The notes: generated by a model from the sequence alone, not told the origin. A DNA stretch of 64,000 nucleotides from Planctomycetota bacterium (GCA_003389325.1 QQVE01000051.1:62001-126000), one strand, 5' to 3'. Shown: positions 48,680-58,759, numbered from the stretch's first letter. Translations and numbers: made by a program.

Positions 48680-51415
48680 CTAGCTGCGCTTGGCCGCCGA
48701 TTTTCGCTTGGACGGAGTTTTTTTCTTGGCCGCTTTCTTCGGCGTGGCGTCGCCTTGGCCGTTTTCTTGCGATGCTCCTGAGCCCTTGGTCTTTTTCTTG
48801 GCCGAAGCCTTCTTGGCCGTCTTGCGCTTGGCCTTTTTCTTCGGCGGCCCCATCGCGCGCCTGGCCGCCAGCAATTCGAGCGCCTGCTCAAACGTCAACT
48901 CGTCGGGCGAGGTGCCCTTGGGCAGCGACGCGTTCGTCTCGCCGTCGTTCAAATACGGTCCGTAGCGCCCGTCGAAGAGCTGCACCTTTTCCTTGGTGAC
49001 GGGAGATTCTTCGAAGACCTTGATCGGTTCGCGCTTCGCTCCGAAGCCGCGCCGGGCCGCCTTGGGCTGTGCCAAAAGCGCCAACGCCTCGTCGAGCGTC
49101 ACCTCGATCGGCGAAGTGCCCGAGGGCAGGCTGCGCGTTTCGTCGCCGCATTTGACGTACGGTCCAAAGCGGCCGTTGTAGGCCATCACCGGGTTGCCGC
49201 TCTCGGGATGCACTCCCAACTCGCGCGGCAGCGACAGCAGTTTGAGGGCCACGTCGAAGGTGACGTCCTGCGGCGTCATGCCTTTGAGCAACGAGGCGTT
49301 CTTGGGCTTTTCCTCGTCTTCCGGGTCGCCGCGCTGGACGTAGGGGCCGAACCGCCCCACTTTCAGGAACACCGGCTTGCCGGTTTCCGGACAGTGGCCA
49401 AGCGGCTCGTCGCTCTGCTCGGCATGGCTGAGCATTTCTAGCGCCGCCTCGACGGTCATCTCGTCGGGGGCCATGTCATCCCGCAGGCTCGCCCGCCGCT
49501 CGCCCTGTTCGAGGAACGGTCCGTAGCGGCCCACGCGAACGTAGATCGGCTCGCCCCCTTCGGGAGTGCCGATCAGGATGCGACCAATGTCGCGGGCGTC
49601 GATTTCCTCGACCTTGTGTGCCAGCAGCTTTTTGAGCCCCGGCTTGCCGTTGCCGTAGTAGAACTTCTGTAGGTAGTCGACGTGTCCTGACTCGCCGCGG
49701 CTGATCGCGTCCAGGTCGTCTTCCATTTGTGCCGTGAACTGGTAGTCGACCAGGTACGGCAGGTGCAACGAGAGGAGTTGCGACACGGAGAACGCCACCC
49801 AGGTCGGCACCAGGGCGTTGCCCTTCTTAAAGACGTATTCGCGCGCCAGGATCGTATCGATAATCGAGGCGTAGGTGCTGGGCCGGCCGATGCCCATTTC
49901 TTCCAGCGTCCGCGTCAGCGATGCTTCGCTGTATCGGGCCGGCGGCTGGGTCGTGTGGCTCTTGCCTTCCAGGCTGCTGCAGTCGAGTTCCTCGCCCACC
50001 GTGACGTTTGGCAGCACGGTCTCCTTCTCAGCCAGATCGGCCTGCGGATCATCGCTGCCTTCGACGTAGGCCCGCAAGTATCCGGCAAAGTCGATCGTCT
50101 TGCCGCCAACCTGGAACTCGGCTCCCCCGCCTTCCACCGTGATTGTGATGCGGCGGCCGCGGGCATCGGCCATTTGGCTGGCCACCGTTCGCTTCCAGAT
50201 TAGGTCATACAGCTTGAATTCGTCGCTGTTGAGTGTTCCGCGCAACTGGTCGGGCAGCGCAAAGGGATGTCCGGCCGGCCGAATGGCTTCGTGAGCCTCT
50301 TGCGCGTTCTTGACCTTGGTCTGGTAGTTGCGAGGCTGATCCGGAAGGTAGTCATCTCCGTACTGCGACTTCACCAGGTCGCGGGCGGCCTCGACCGCAA
50401 CCTTGGCCAAATTGGTCGAATCGGTACGCATGTAGGTAATGTGGCCGTTCTCATACAGGCTCTGAGCCGCCTGCATGGTCCGCCTGGCCGTGAAGCCGAG
50501 CTTGCGGTTGGCCTCCTGCTGCAGCGTGCTGGTGGTAAACGGAGCGTACGGCTTCGATGTGAACGGCTTGTCGTCGAGCGCTGCAACGCGGAACTTCGTT
50601 TGCCTCAGTCGCTCGACCAATCCCTGTGCGGCCTGCTCATCGAGCAACAGCAGAGCCGGATCCTTGAGCTTGCCGGTGGCCGGATCGAAATCGCGGCCCG
50701 AGGGGATTTTTCGTCCGTCGACCGAGACCAGGCCGGCCTCGAACGATTGCTTATCTGCCTTGGCAAAGTTGCCCAACAGATCCCAGTAGGTCGCCGACAC
50801 GAATGCCATGCGCTGCTGCTCGCGCTCGACGATCAGCCGCACGGCCACGCTCTGCACCCGGCCGGCCGAAAGCTTGGGACGCACCTTGCGCCACAGCAGC
50901 GGCGACACCTCGTAGCCGTAAAGGCGGTCGATGATTCGCCGTGTCTCCTGGGCCTTCACCAGGTGGTCGTCGATGGCCCGCGGATTGGCAAGCGCTTCGT
51001 CGATGGCCTCTTTCGTAATCTCGTGAAACACGAGGCGGTGAACCGGCACCTTGGGCTTAAGCAGCTCGTTGAGGTGCCAACTGATGGCCTCGCCCTCACG
51101 GTCTTCGTCGGTCGCGAGATAGAGATCGCCCGCGTCCTTGAGCAGGTCGCGCAGCTTCTTGACCTGAGCGGTCTTGCCGGGAGGAATGATGTAAACCGGA
51201 TCGAAGTCCTCGTGGACGTTCACTCCCAGGTGCGCCCAGTCCTCGCCTTTGTATTTGGCGGGTATCTGCTTCGCACCCTGCGGCAGATCACGGACGTGGC
51301 CGATGCTGGCCTCGACCGTGAAATCCTTGCCCAGGAACTTGCCGATCGTGCGAGCCTTGGCCGGTGATTCGACAATCACCAGGGCTTTTCCGCTCTTGGA
51401 CGATTTCTTTGCCAT
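48680..51415 (-). CDS. topA: DNA topoisomerase I (type IA)
   Basis: A 911-residue enzyme. The Toprim domain (about 11-140) has VIVESPAKARTI and the DEDREGEAI metal site; the active-site tyrosine lies in TYMRTDSTNLA (about 329-339). Four C-terminal repeats with GRxGPY (near 640, 695, 750 and 815) replace the zinc fingers found in E. coli, followed by a lysine/alanine/serine-rich basic tail of about 65 residues. This repeat-plus-basic-tail design resembles mycobacterial enzymes. It relaxes negative supercoils. Confidence 0.97.
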   Translation of the reverse strand: MAKKSSKSGKALVIVESPAKARTIGKFLGKDFTVEASIGHVRDLPQGAKQIPAKYKGEDWAHLGVNVHEDFDPVYIIPPGKTAQVKKLRDLLKDAGDLYLATDEDREGEAISWHLNELLKPKVPVHRLVFHEITKEAIDEALANPRAIDDHLVKAQETRRIIDRLYGYEVSPLLWRKVRPKLSAGRVQSVAVRLIVEREQQRMAFVSATYWDLLGNFAKADKQSFEAGLVSVDGRKIPSGRDFDPATGKLKDPALLLLDEQAAQGLVERLRQTKFRVAALDDKPFTSKPYAPFTTSTLQQEANRKLGFTARRTMQAAQSLYENGHITYMRTDSTNLAKVAVEAARDLVKSQYGDDYLPDQPRNYQTKVKNAQEAHEAIRPAGHPFALPDQLRGTLNSDEFKLYDLIWKRTVASQMADARGRRITITVEGGGAEFQVGGKTIDFAGYLRAYVEGSDDPQADLAEKETVLPNVTVGEELDCSSLEGKSHTTQPPARYSEASLTRTLEEMGIGRPSTYASIIDTILAREYVFKKGNALVPTWVAFSVSQLLSLHLPYLVDYQFTAQMEDDLDAISRGESGHVDYLQKFYYGNGKPGLKKLLAHKVEEIDARDIGRILIGTPEGGEPIYVRVGRYGPFLEQGERRASLRDDMAPDEMTVEAALEMLSHAEQSDEPLGHCPETGKPVFLKVGRFGPYVQRGDPEDEEKPKNASLLKGMTPQDVTFDVALKLLSLPRELGVHPESGNPVMAYNGRFGPYVKCGDETRSLPSGTSPIEVTLDEALALLAQPKAARRGFGAKREPIKVFEESPVTKEKVQLFDGRYGPYLNDGETNASLPKGTSPDELTFEQALELLAARRAMGPPKKKAKRKTAKKASAKKKTKGSGASQENGQGDATPKKAAKKKTPSKRKSAAKRS

Positions 51416-51663
51416 GCCGCCGTGCCGGGTTCATGCTGCAAGCTGGCGTGGCGTACCCTCGCACCCCCCATCAGGGACTCTGCGAGGACGGCCAACGAGG
51501 CCAACTCTTATCTGAATCTCTTAATCCATTCTTGGCTCTTGGCAAGGCGACGCCCACCGCCAGCAGAGCGATAAGAAACGATAAAGCGCTGCTATCAAAC
51601 GGCTTACAAGTCACAAAACAATGCACTCCGATCGATTCGGCATCGACTGCAAGCGGTATTTGC

Positions 51664-51690
51664 TTAATAGTCGACCCCGGGGGTTGTCAA
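51664..51690 (-). promoter_or_regulatory. Candidate minus-strand promoter upstream of topA
   Basis: On the minus strand a perfect TTGACA (51690-51685) is followed after 15 bp by TATTAA (51669-51664). The spacing is short, and the spacer contains the palindrome CCCCGGGG. The leader to topA would be about 240 nt. Confidence 0.35.
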
Positions 51691-51919
51691 GCCATCTTTG
51701 CTCGGCGAGGTGGTGACATGGCCGGTTCGGCCTGCCTCTTGCAGGCGTCAGACTCGCCGTGAGTTGCGGCCGTGCCGAGCGGTTCGCAATGCCGCGCCCT
51801 ACGAGGTTGAGACGCCCGGCTGGATGGTCATCGCTCGCCGCACGCAACGCCTAACTGCGACGAGGGCCACTTGCTACTTTCGGCTGCATAGGCGCCGCAA
51901 CTCATGGCGCCCTTTGGCA

Positions 51920-51949
51920 TTGCACGGCGGCGAACCGCCCCCCTACAAT
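51920..51949 (+). promoter_or_regulatory. Candidate promoter for the PpiD/SurA-like gene
   Basis: TTGCAC (51920-51925) and TACAAT (51944-51949) are 18 bp apart. The leader to the GTG at 52068 would be about 110 nt. The -10 box is good and the -35 box weak. Confidence 0.4.
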
Positions 51950-52067
51950 TCGACAAGGCGCTCAGGCCTGCTGCCAAAGAGTCTTCCCGTAGCTCCGATG
52001 CACCCGATTCACCGCCGGCGCCCCAGGCGCCGCCGCTTGCCGTTCTCTGCAAAAAGGAATGCACCCC

Positions 52068-54668
52068 GTGGCCAGTCCCTTTAGCGTTTTTCGCCGCAAC
52101 CAAAAAGTAATGCTGGCGTTTGTTGCCATCGCGGCGATCGGAGCCTTTGTCTTTCTTCAGCCTTTGATGCAGTACATCGGCGGCAGTTCGCGCAGCGCGA
52201 ACCCCGTCGTGGTCGAAACGAAATATGGCGACCTGACCGCCTCGCAGCTCCAAGCGCTGCTTGCGCAGCGCAACGTCGTCGACCGCTTTCTGCGCGCGGC
52301 TGCCGCCCGTACGGTCGCGGCCCAGATGAACCAGCCGAATGTCGATCCTCGTTGGCTGGACAATTTTGCCCAGCAGCGCTATCTCGCCTTGCGGCAAAAC
52401 CTGCTCGGGCGTTCGCAGGAAGATCCGCAAGCTGCCGCGGTCGAGACCATGGTTCTCTCCAAGCGGGCTGAGAACATGGGCGTGGTCGTCACCGACCAGG
52501 CGGTCAACAACTTGATCCGGCAAATTACCGGCAACGTCCTGTCGCGCGACGAAATCATGGGTTTGCTAGCGAGCATGCGGCCGGCAGTCAGTCTCCGTAC
52601 GCTGTTCAACGCCTTGCGCACCGAGATGCTGGCCATGACGTCCACGAGGCTCTTCGTCCAAAGCGTGCAGGACGTTCCCCCGGCACAACGATTCGAGTAC
52701 TACACACGGCTCAACCGGAGGGCGAAGGCGGAGGTGATGGGGCTGGCCGTCGCCGATTTCCTGGGACAGGTGACCGCGCCGCAGGAAGCCGAGCTGAAGG
52801 CCTACTACGAGAAATACAAGGACGACTATCCCGACCCCACAACGCCCGAACCAGGGTTTAAGGAACCCGTGCGGGCTACGTTCCAGTACTTCACGGCCAA
52901 TCTCGACCGCACGGCTAAGAAGCTCGAGTCGGAAGTCACCGACGAAGAGATCGAGAAGTACTACGAGGAAAACAAGTCACGTTTCCTGGCCTTCGACTCG
53001 CAGGAAGCCGACATGCCGGCCGAGAAGAAGCCCGAGGAATCGGAAGAAGCCGCCTCGCCGGATGAAAAGCCAGAGGAGGCCGGCTCGGAATCGAAGGGTG
53101 ACGCGCCGCAGGAAGAGAAACCCGACAAGCCGGCAGCGGAGGACAAGCCGGCAACGGGAGAGGAAGCGCCACCAATGCCCGAATCGGAGGGGCCCGGCGA
53201 CGCTCCGGCCGAGGCGCAGGAGAAAGCATCGACCGATGAGAGCCCGGCCGAAGAGGCCTCCGAAGCCTCGAAGGACGATGCGGAAACCCCGCCGGCTGAC
53301 GAGCCCGCCGACGATGACGCCGCCGATGCCAAGGAGCCGCAAGCCAGGGCTACCCGACCGCCAGCGGAGTTCCGTCTGGTGGCCTTTGCGCAGGACGAAC
53401 AGAGCGATGCGTCCGAAGACGCGCAACCGGATCCGCCGGCAGACGAGACTCCGGAAGATGCGCCGTCGGCCACCGAGACGAAAGATGCCACGACCGACGA
53501 AGAACCCAAACCGGCTAGCGAGCCTCCGGCTGAGGATGCACCGGCCGACGAGAAGCCTGCAGAGCCGAAGAAGCCCGCGGACGACGCGGAGCCCGATGCC
53601 AAGCCGGCCGAGGATCCTGCCCCGAGCGAACCTGCGCAACCCGATCCGGCAGCCGAGCAGAAGGACTCGGAGTTGAAGTTCGAGCCGCTCGAAAAGGTGA
53701 AGGATACGATCCGCGCGGATATCGCTCAGGAGAAGGCCCGCGAATTGGTCACGACGCAACTCGAGGAGTTGTCGTCCAAGATGCGGGCCTTTACCGACGA
53801 GTGGGACTTGTACATTGCCGAGAAAGGGACCAACGAAAACGCCCAAGCTCCAACGCCGCTCGACTTCTCGAAGTTGGCCGAGGGCACGGAGTTGGAAGCA
53901 CACGAGTTGACCTCAATCTCGCCGTACGAGGCCGCCAAAGAAGGCATCGGCAAGGCCGCTCGATTTGTAGTGAATCCCAACTCCGGCGGTCAGTTCACCA
54001 TGCCGTTTGTGCAATTCGCGTTCTCGGAACAGTTGCCGCTGTACAAGCCCGAGACGGTGATGGACAACGACAACAACACGTATCTGTTCTGGAAGACGGC
54101 CGAAGAACCCGCCTACGTGCCGCCGTTCGATCAGGTGCGCACCGAGGTGGAGCGGGCATGGAAGATGGTCCGCGCACGGGATTTGGCCCGCAAGCGTGCC
54201 GAAGAGTACGCCAAGCAGGTGCGGTCGCTTAAGAAGCCGATGTCGGAGCTCTTTGGCGGGCAGGCCAACGTCAAGATCACCGAGGCCGGACCTTTTAGCT
54301 GGCTCACGCTGGGCAATGTGCCGTCGGGGCCCGACGCCCAGCCGCACTTAAGCGATATCGAGGGGGTCGATCAGGCCGGTCCAGACTTCATGCGCACGGT
54401 GTTCCAACTCGAACCGAGCGGCGTGGGGGTGGCCATGAACGTGCCCAAGGACATGGTGTACGTGGTTCGCGCGATCGATTTCGAACCGCCGCTCGACCAA
54501 CTGCGCGAGTCGTTCGCCAGCGCGCCGCCCAACCGCTACATGTCTGCCGCGCTCGAGGACCAACGAGAGGTCTTCCGCGCCTGGCTGGACGAGGTCAACC
54601 GCGATGCCGACGTGAAGTGGGTGCAGCAGGAAGACGACTTCGCTCGTCGCGACGAAGCCGGCCTCTAG
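52068..54668 (+). CDS. PpiD/SurA-like periplasmic folding factor with acidic insert
   Basis: An 866-residue membrane-anchored protein: one N-terminal helix (about 12-36), then a SurA_N-like helical region (about 50-300) and a C-terminal region with helices resembling PpiD. Between about 310 and 530 lies a segment very rich in Glu, Asp, Pro, Ala and Lys that interrupts the YYEENKSRF...FEPLEKVKDTIR junction normally followed by the parvulin domain. I see no complete parvulin signature, so isomerase activity is doubtful and a chaperone role is more likely. GTG 52068 is favoured because AAGGA lies 9 bases ahead; ATG 52059 has the AAGGA directly against it. Confidence 0.8.
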   Translation: MASPFSVFRRNQKVMLAFVAIAAIGAFVFLQPLMQYIGGSSRSANPVVVETKYGDLTASQLQALLAQRNVVDRFLRAAAARTVAAQMNQPNVDPRWLDNFAQQRYLALRQNLLGRSQEDPQAAAVETMVLSKRAENMGVVVTDQAVNNLIRQITGNVLSRDEIMGLLASMRPAVSLRTLFNALRTEMLAMTSTRLFVQSVQDVPPAQRFEYYTRLNRRAKAEVMGLAVADFLGQVTAPQEAELKAYYEKYKDDYPDPTTPEPGFKEPVRATFQYFTANLDRTAKKLESEVTDEEIEKYYEENKSRFLAFDSQEADMPAEKKPEESEEAASPDEKPEEAGSESKGDAPQEEKPDKPAAEDKPATGEEAPPMPESEGPGDAPAEAQEKASTDESPAEEASEASKDDAETPPADEPADDDAADAKEPQARATRPPAEFRLVAFAQDEQSDASEDAQPDPPADETPEDAPSATETKDATTDEEPKPASEPPAEDAPADEKPAEPKKPADDAEPDAKPAEDPAPSEPAQPDPAAEQKDSELKFEPLEKVKDTIRADIAQEKARELVTTQLEELSSKMRAFTDEWDLYIAEKGTNENAQAPTPLDFSKLAEGTELEAHELTSISPYEAAKEGIGKAARFVVNPNSGGQFTMPFVQFAFSEQLPLYKPETVMDNDNNTYLFWKTAEEPAYVPPFDQVRTEVERAWKMVRARDLARKRAEEYAKQVRSLKKPMSELFGGQANVKITEAGPFSWLTLGNVPSGPDAQPHLSDIEGVDQAGPDFMRTVFQLEPSGVGVAMNVPKDMVYVVRAIDFEPPLDQLRESFASAPPNRYMSAALEDQREVFRAWLDEVNRDADVKWVQQEDDFARRDEAGL

Positions 54669-54741
54669 TCGAAACACGCGGCGTCGCGCCAGCCCCGGCA
54701 AGCCGGCAGCCAGACCTCGTCGCGATGCTAGCGATACGGTC

Positions 54742-56961
54742 CTACCTGCGCGGCTTCATGATCGAGACGGCCAGCGGCGGAAGCGTGATCGGAATCGAAT
54801 AGGGACGGCCATCCCAGGGCAGTTCCTCGGCCATCCGCCCCGGGCCGTTGCCCAGGTTGCTGCCGCCGTAGTACGTCGAGTCGCTGTTGAACACCTCTTC
54901 GTACCAGCACAGTTCGGGCACGCCCAGGCGGTGCATGTTGCGCGGTACCGGCGTGAAGTTGCAGGCCACGATGAGGAAGTCCTGCGGGTCCTTGGCCCGC
55001 CGCAGGTAGGCGAGCATGCTCTGCTCGTAATTGTGGCAGCTCACCCATTCGAAGCCCTGGTTTTCGAAGTCGACCTCATGCATGGCCGGCTCGCGCTGGT
55101 AGAGGTGGTTCAGATCGGCCACCATCTTCTGCAGACCTTGGTGCGACTCCCACTGCAACAAATCCCACTGCAGGCTGGTGTCGTAGTTCCACTCAGTCCA
55201 TTGGCCGAACTCGCAGCCCATGAACAGCAGCTTCTTGCCGGGATGCGAGAACATGTAGCCGTAGAGCAACCGCAGGTTGGCAAACTTCTGCCAGAGGTCG
55301 CCGGGCACCTGGTCCATGAGCGAGCCCTTGCCGTGCACGACTTCGTCGTGCGAGAAGGGCAGCACGAAATTCTCGGTGAAGGCGTAGATCAGGCTGAACG
55401 TCAACTCATCGTGGTGGTACTTGCGGTGCACCGGATCGTGCCGGAAGTAGCGGAGCGTGTCGTTCATCCAGCCCATGTTCCACTTGAGGCTGAATCCCAG
55501 ACCGCCCAGGTAGGTCGGACGCGACACGCCGGTGAAGGCCGTCGACTCTTCGGCGATCGTCAGCACGCCGGGATACTGCAGGTGCGACTGCTCGTTGAAC
55601 TCCTTCAAGAAGCTGATGGCCTTGAGATTCTCGCGGCCACCGTATTCGTTGGGAATCCACTGACCGGGCTGGCGGCTATAGTCGAGATAGATCATCGAGG
55701 CCACCGCGTCGACCCGCAGTCCGTCAATGTGGTAGCGGTCGAACCAGAACAGAGCGTTGGCCACGAGGAAGTTGCGCACCTCGTTGCGGCCATAGTTGAA
55801 GATCAGCGTGCCCCAGTCAGGGTGCTCGCCCTGCCGCGGGTCGGCATGCTCGTACAGGTGCGTGCCGTCGAACAGACGCAAACCATGCCCGTCGCGCGGG
55901 AAGTGGGCCGGCACCCAGTCGATGATCACGCCAATGCCGTTCTGATGGCAATGGTCGACGAAGTACATGAAGTCTTCGGGCGAGCCGTAGCGGCTGGTCA
56001 CGGCATAGTAGCCGACCGTCTGATATCCCCAACTGCCCGAGAAGGGATGTTCGCTGATCGGCAGAAGCTCGAGGTGGGTGTATCCCATCTCCTTGCAGTA
56101 GTCGACCAACTGATGAGCCAATTCGCGATAGTCGAGCCAGCCGCTGGGATCGTCGCCGGGCCGCTTCCAACTTCCCAGATGCACTTCGTAGACCGAGATG
56201 GGAGCATCGAGGGCGTTCTTGCGGTGCCGGTCGGCCATCCACTGCGTGTCGCCCCATTCATAGCGGTCCAGGTCGGCCACGATCGACGCGGTGCGCGGCG
56301 GCAACTCGGCCGCAAAGCCGTAGGGGTCGGCCTTTTCGAACGCCTCGTCACGGCTGCGGACGTGGTACTTGTAGATCGCCCCGGGCTCGAGTCCCGGCAC
56401 GAACAGTTCCCAAATGCCGCTGGGAATCTGCTTACGCATCGGATGGCGGCGAGAATCCCAGCCGTTGAAATCACCGATCACGCTCACGCCCGTGGCGTTG
56501 GGCGCCCAGACGGCGAAGTTGATGCCTTCAATCCCGTCGACCGTGCGCAGTTGCGCGCCCAGCTTGCGATAGCTGGTCCAATGCTGCCCCTCGGCCAGCA
56601 AGTGCATGTCGAAGTCGGTCAGCAGTGGGGGAAAGGCGTAGGGATCGTGCATGGTCGTCTCGGTGCCGCGCTGGTCGGCGACCCGCAGTTGGTACCGGTG
56701 CTTGGGAATCGTTTGGTCCATAGGACAAATTGCCTCGTACAGCCCCGCCGGGTGGATTTGCCGCATCGGTTGTGCCCGATGGCCGTGGGCCGGATCGACG
56801 ACCCACGCCTGGGCTGACCCAGGCAAAAAGGCGCGTACCGCCGTGACCGACCGCCCACCGGAAACGACCTCGTGTGGGCCCAGCAGGTCAAAAGGGTTCT
56901 CATCGCGCCCGTCCAAAAGCGGGCCCAACTTTTCCAACTCCACCGTCGTGCGCGTCGTCAT
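54742..56961 (-). CDS. glgB: 1,4-alpha-glucan branching enzyme
   Basis: A 739-residue GH13 enzyme of normal bacterial length. An N-terminal CBM48 region is followed by [20 protein letters not shown], then the catalytic barrel with [23 protein letters not shown], the nucleophile region [10 protein letters not shown] (about residue 410), the acid/base IAEESTAF (about 465) and [12 protein letters not shown] (about 535). It creates alpha-1,6 branches in glycogen. No ribosome binding site is evident. Other glg genes are not in the window. Confidence 0.97.
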   Translation of the reverse strand: MTTRTTVELEKLGPLLDGRDENPFDLLGPHEVVSGGRSVTAVRAFLPGSAQAWVVDPAHGHRAQPMRQIHPAGLYEAICPMDQTIPKHRYQLRVADQRGTETTMHDPYAFPPLLTDFDMHLLAEGQHWTSYRKLGAQLRTVDGIEGINFAVWAPNATGVSVIGDFNGWDSRRHPMRKQIPSGIWELFVPGLEPGAIYKYHVRSRDEAFEKADPYGFAAELPPRTASIVADLDRYEWGDTQWMADRHRKNALDAPISVYEVHLGSWKRPGDDPSGWLDYRELAHQLVDYCKEMGYTHLELLPISEHPFSGSWGYQTVGYYAVTSRYGSPEDFMYFVDHCHQNGIGVIIDWVPAHFPRDGHGLRLFDGTHLYEHADPRQGEHPDWGTLIFNYGRNEVRNFLVANALFWFDRYHIDGLRVDAVASMIYLDYSRQPGQWIPNEYGGRENLKAISFLKEFNEQSHLQYPGVLTIAEESTAFTGVSRPTYLGGLGFSLKWNMGWMNDTLRYFRHDPVHRKYHHDELTFSLIYAFTENFVLPFSHDEVVHGKGSLMDQVPGDLWQKFANLRLLYGYMFSHPGKKLLFMGCEFGQWTEWNYDTSLQWDLLQWESHQGLQKMVADLNHLYQREPAMHEVDFENQGFEWVSCHNYEQSMLAYLRRAKDPQDFLIVACNFTPVPRNMHRLGVPELCWYEEVFNSDSTYYGGSNLGNGPGRMAEELPWDGRPYSIPITLPPLAVSIMKPRR

Positions 56962-57073
56962 GGATTTAAGTACCTACCGATTCTTGAACACTCGGCCGCG
57001 GGCGTCTAGCCGAAAACTCAACCGAATTTACCCGGACTTCGTAAAACACCACCCCAGCAAACAATGGCTTGAC

Positions 57074-57655
57074 TCATGCGTACCGTTGGCAAAAGGTGTG
57101 CCTCGACCGACCGTGTGTGGGCCCCGGCGGGCGATTCCGCAAGACACGCCACGCAGCTTGGGCGATCGACAACACACGTGACAGCCCGGCAACCAGCCGG
57201 TGAGACCGGGGGGCCTCTTTGTCCCGCGCCCCAGAGGGGTGCGATAGCTGATTCGTGTGGGGAAGATCGAAGCGCCACGTGCGACACTCCAGATCGTGGA
57301 AGCCCAGGGCACGATCCACACGCTGCCACAGGTCGCGGTTCTTTACCGGCACCATGTCGCCGTAGTGTTCCCAGCGCCAGTTATTGGACCGCCACTCCTG
57401 CAGCCCGTACGTCAACCCACGATTGACATAAGAGCTCGGAGTGACCAGCGTCACACGCGAGGGTTGCTCGAGCGCTTCGAGCCCGCGGACAACGGCCAGC
57501 AGTTCCAACCGCTCGCCATAGGCGTCGGGCTCGACGTCGGCCGCTTCCAACTGTTCGGACCCATCAATGGACTGCAATACGAATCGCCACTGTTGTCGCT
57601 GGGCGTCGGGAGACGACTCGGAAAACAACAGGTAGTGAGGGGTGGCTGCTTTCAT
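57074..57655 (-). CDS. Degenerate RNase HI-like protein (probable pseudoenzyme)
   Basis: A 193-residue protein whose first 130 residues align by eye with RNase HI. GERLELLAVVRGLEAL matches the conserved ELxA helix (E51 at the second catalytic position), TPSSYVNRGLTYGLQEW matches the strand and helix that normally begin TDSQYV, and PVKNRDLWQRVDRAL matches the handle-helix segment. The catalytic residues are mostly lost: the first Asp position reads Glu (FSESS), the third is Pro (P73) and the last His/Asp region is not seen. A basic C-terminal extension of about 60 residues follows. It may bind RNA-DNA hybrids or nucleic acid without cutting. Confidence 0.75.
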   Translation of the reverse strand: MKAATPHYLLFSESSPDAQRQQWRFVLQSIDGSEQLEAADVEPDAYGERLELLAVVRGLEALEQPSRVTLVTPSSYVNRGLTYGLQEWRSNNWRWEHYGDMVPVKNRDLWQRVDRALGFHDLECRTWRFDLPHTNQLSHPSGARDKEAPRSHRLVAGLSRVLSIAQAAWRVLRNRPPGPTHGRSRHTFCQRYA

Positions 57656-58015
57656 CGGGGAGGATTTCAGGATGGACGACGCAAGTAGCCAGGTATCGCG
57701 CCAGGGGACCGTAAAACGTCAGGTGAGCGGCAGGCACTCCGCCCGAGCGTTTTCACATATCGACACTGACTGCGCAGACTCTCCACTTTCTCTAATCGGG
57801 AAAGTGGAATGCTAGCACCGGCCGTGGTGCTGTGCCGAACGTAGCGAGTGCGCGGCGGAAAGAGCCTCCGCCAGCCGAATGCCGGGAAGTCCGGCGCAGC
57901 CTGAGACCCCCCTCTGAGCAGGGAGTCGTAAGGGGCAGGCCGAGCCGGCAGCCACGCGCCATCCGTGCGCGCGGCTGCCGGACGGACTGCCGATGTAGGA
58001 TGTCCCCGACCGGCG
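57656..58015. other. Intergenic region with hairpins
   Basis: About 360 bp between two minus-strand genes. It contains the repeat at 57782-57808 and a smaller GCCGG/CCGGC hairpin near 57881-57895. No gene is seen. Confidence 0.4.
57782..57808. repeat. Perfect 9-bp inverted repeat
   Basis: TCCACTTTC (57782-57790) and GAAAGTGGA (57800-57808) with a 9-nt loop. It stands about 130 bp upstream of the RNase-H-like gene. It could be a hairpin in the transcript or a dimer operator; no T-tract follows. Confidence 0.45.
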
Positions 58016-58759
58016 CTATGCCACGAGCTTCACGGCGGCGACTTCGCCCGTGATGCCGGTGATGAATTCTTCGAAGATGCGCAGGTCGAGCGCTGAGGCC
58101 GAGTCGCTCTCGGGATGGAACTGCGTGCCGAAGGCCAGCCAGTCGGTCGAGCTTTCAATCGCTTCTACGACGCCATCCGGGCAGCGGGCGGTGACCGAAA
58201 AGCCGGGGGCCACATCGTCGATCGCCATGTGATGCAGGCTGTTGACGCGGATTTCGCCGTCGCCGTAGACCCGTTCCATCAGCGATCCGGGCACCACTTC
58301 CAAACCGTGGCGGTGCGAAGCGTCCATCAGATCCTTGTGCGGGAGGGCCTTGGGCAGGTCCTCGGGGATATGCAGAAACAGCGTGCCGCCTTGAGCCACG
58401 TTAATCAACTGCATGCCCACGCCGATGCCGAAGACGGGCATGCGGCGTTGGGCGATTTGCATCATCAACCGGCGATCGAAATCTTCGCGGCGTTCGTCCA
58501 GCAGCCGCACGGCGGGATGGAGCATATAGCCGTCGCGGCGTGGATCCAAGTCGGCTCCGCCAACCAGGACAACACCGTCGAGCATGTCCAGCAGCCGGCT
58601 CAGATCGTCGTCGTCGGCCGTGGGGGGCAAGATAATGGGGACTCCGCCTGCCTCCATGATCGCGTCGTAATAACCGCCACAAACGTACGTGAACGCGGGA
58701 GCGTCCTTCTTCGCGGCACGATAGTCGGCGTTCAACCCAATCAATGGTTTCGATCTCAT
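58016..58759 (-). CDS. Class-I glutamine amidotransferase-like protein lacking the nucleophile (PuuD family)
   Basis: A 247-residue protein of the gamma-glutamyl-gamma-aminobutyrate hydrolase (peptidase C26) family. VVLVGGADLDPR, PVFGIGVGMQLINVAQGG and GTQFHPESDS mark the fold. In active members the elbow reads GICRGMQ; here it is GIGVGMQ, with Gly at the cysteine position (113) and Val for the Arg. The His (215) and Glu (217) are kept. It should therefore not hydrolyse gamma-glutamyl bonds by the usual route and may act as a binding or regulatory protein. AAAGGAG precedes the ATG by 7 bases. Confidence 0.88.
   Translation of the reverse strand: MRSKPLIGLNADYRAAKKDAPAFTYVCGGYYDAIMEAGGVPIILPPTADDDDLSRLLDMLDGVVLVGGADLDPRRDGYMLHPAVRLLDERREDFDRRLMMQIAQRRMPVFGIGVGMQLINVAQGGTLFLHIPEDLPKALPHKDLMDASHRHGLEVVPGSLMERVYGDGEIRVNSLHHMAIDDVAPGFSVTARCPDGVVEAIESSTDWLAFGTQFHPESDSASALDLRIFEEFITGITGEVAAVKLVA

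Larger units (their letters stand above)
51416..52067. other. Divergent intergenic region between topA and the PpiD-like gene
   Basis: About 650 bp. It holds two candidate promoters (see 51664-51690 and 51920-51949). Several short open frames cross it but none has domain similarity or a good ribosome binding site. Confidence 0.45.

Noticed and set aside
53062-53676. Arg-rich plus-strand frame inside the acidic insert
   Set aside because: It is the +1 frame of the repetitive GAG/CCG-rich insert; base composition alone creates it.
52977-53903. Minus-strand frame rich in Arg, Gly and Leu over the acidic insert
   Set aside because: Low-complexity shadow with no start signals.
54931-56817. Plus-strand open frame of 628 codons opposite glgB
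   Set aside because: It mirrors the branching enzyme, whose catalytic motifs are complete; the translation shows only Val/Ala/His-rich filler.
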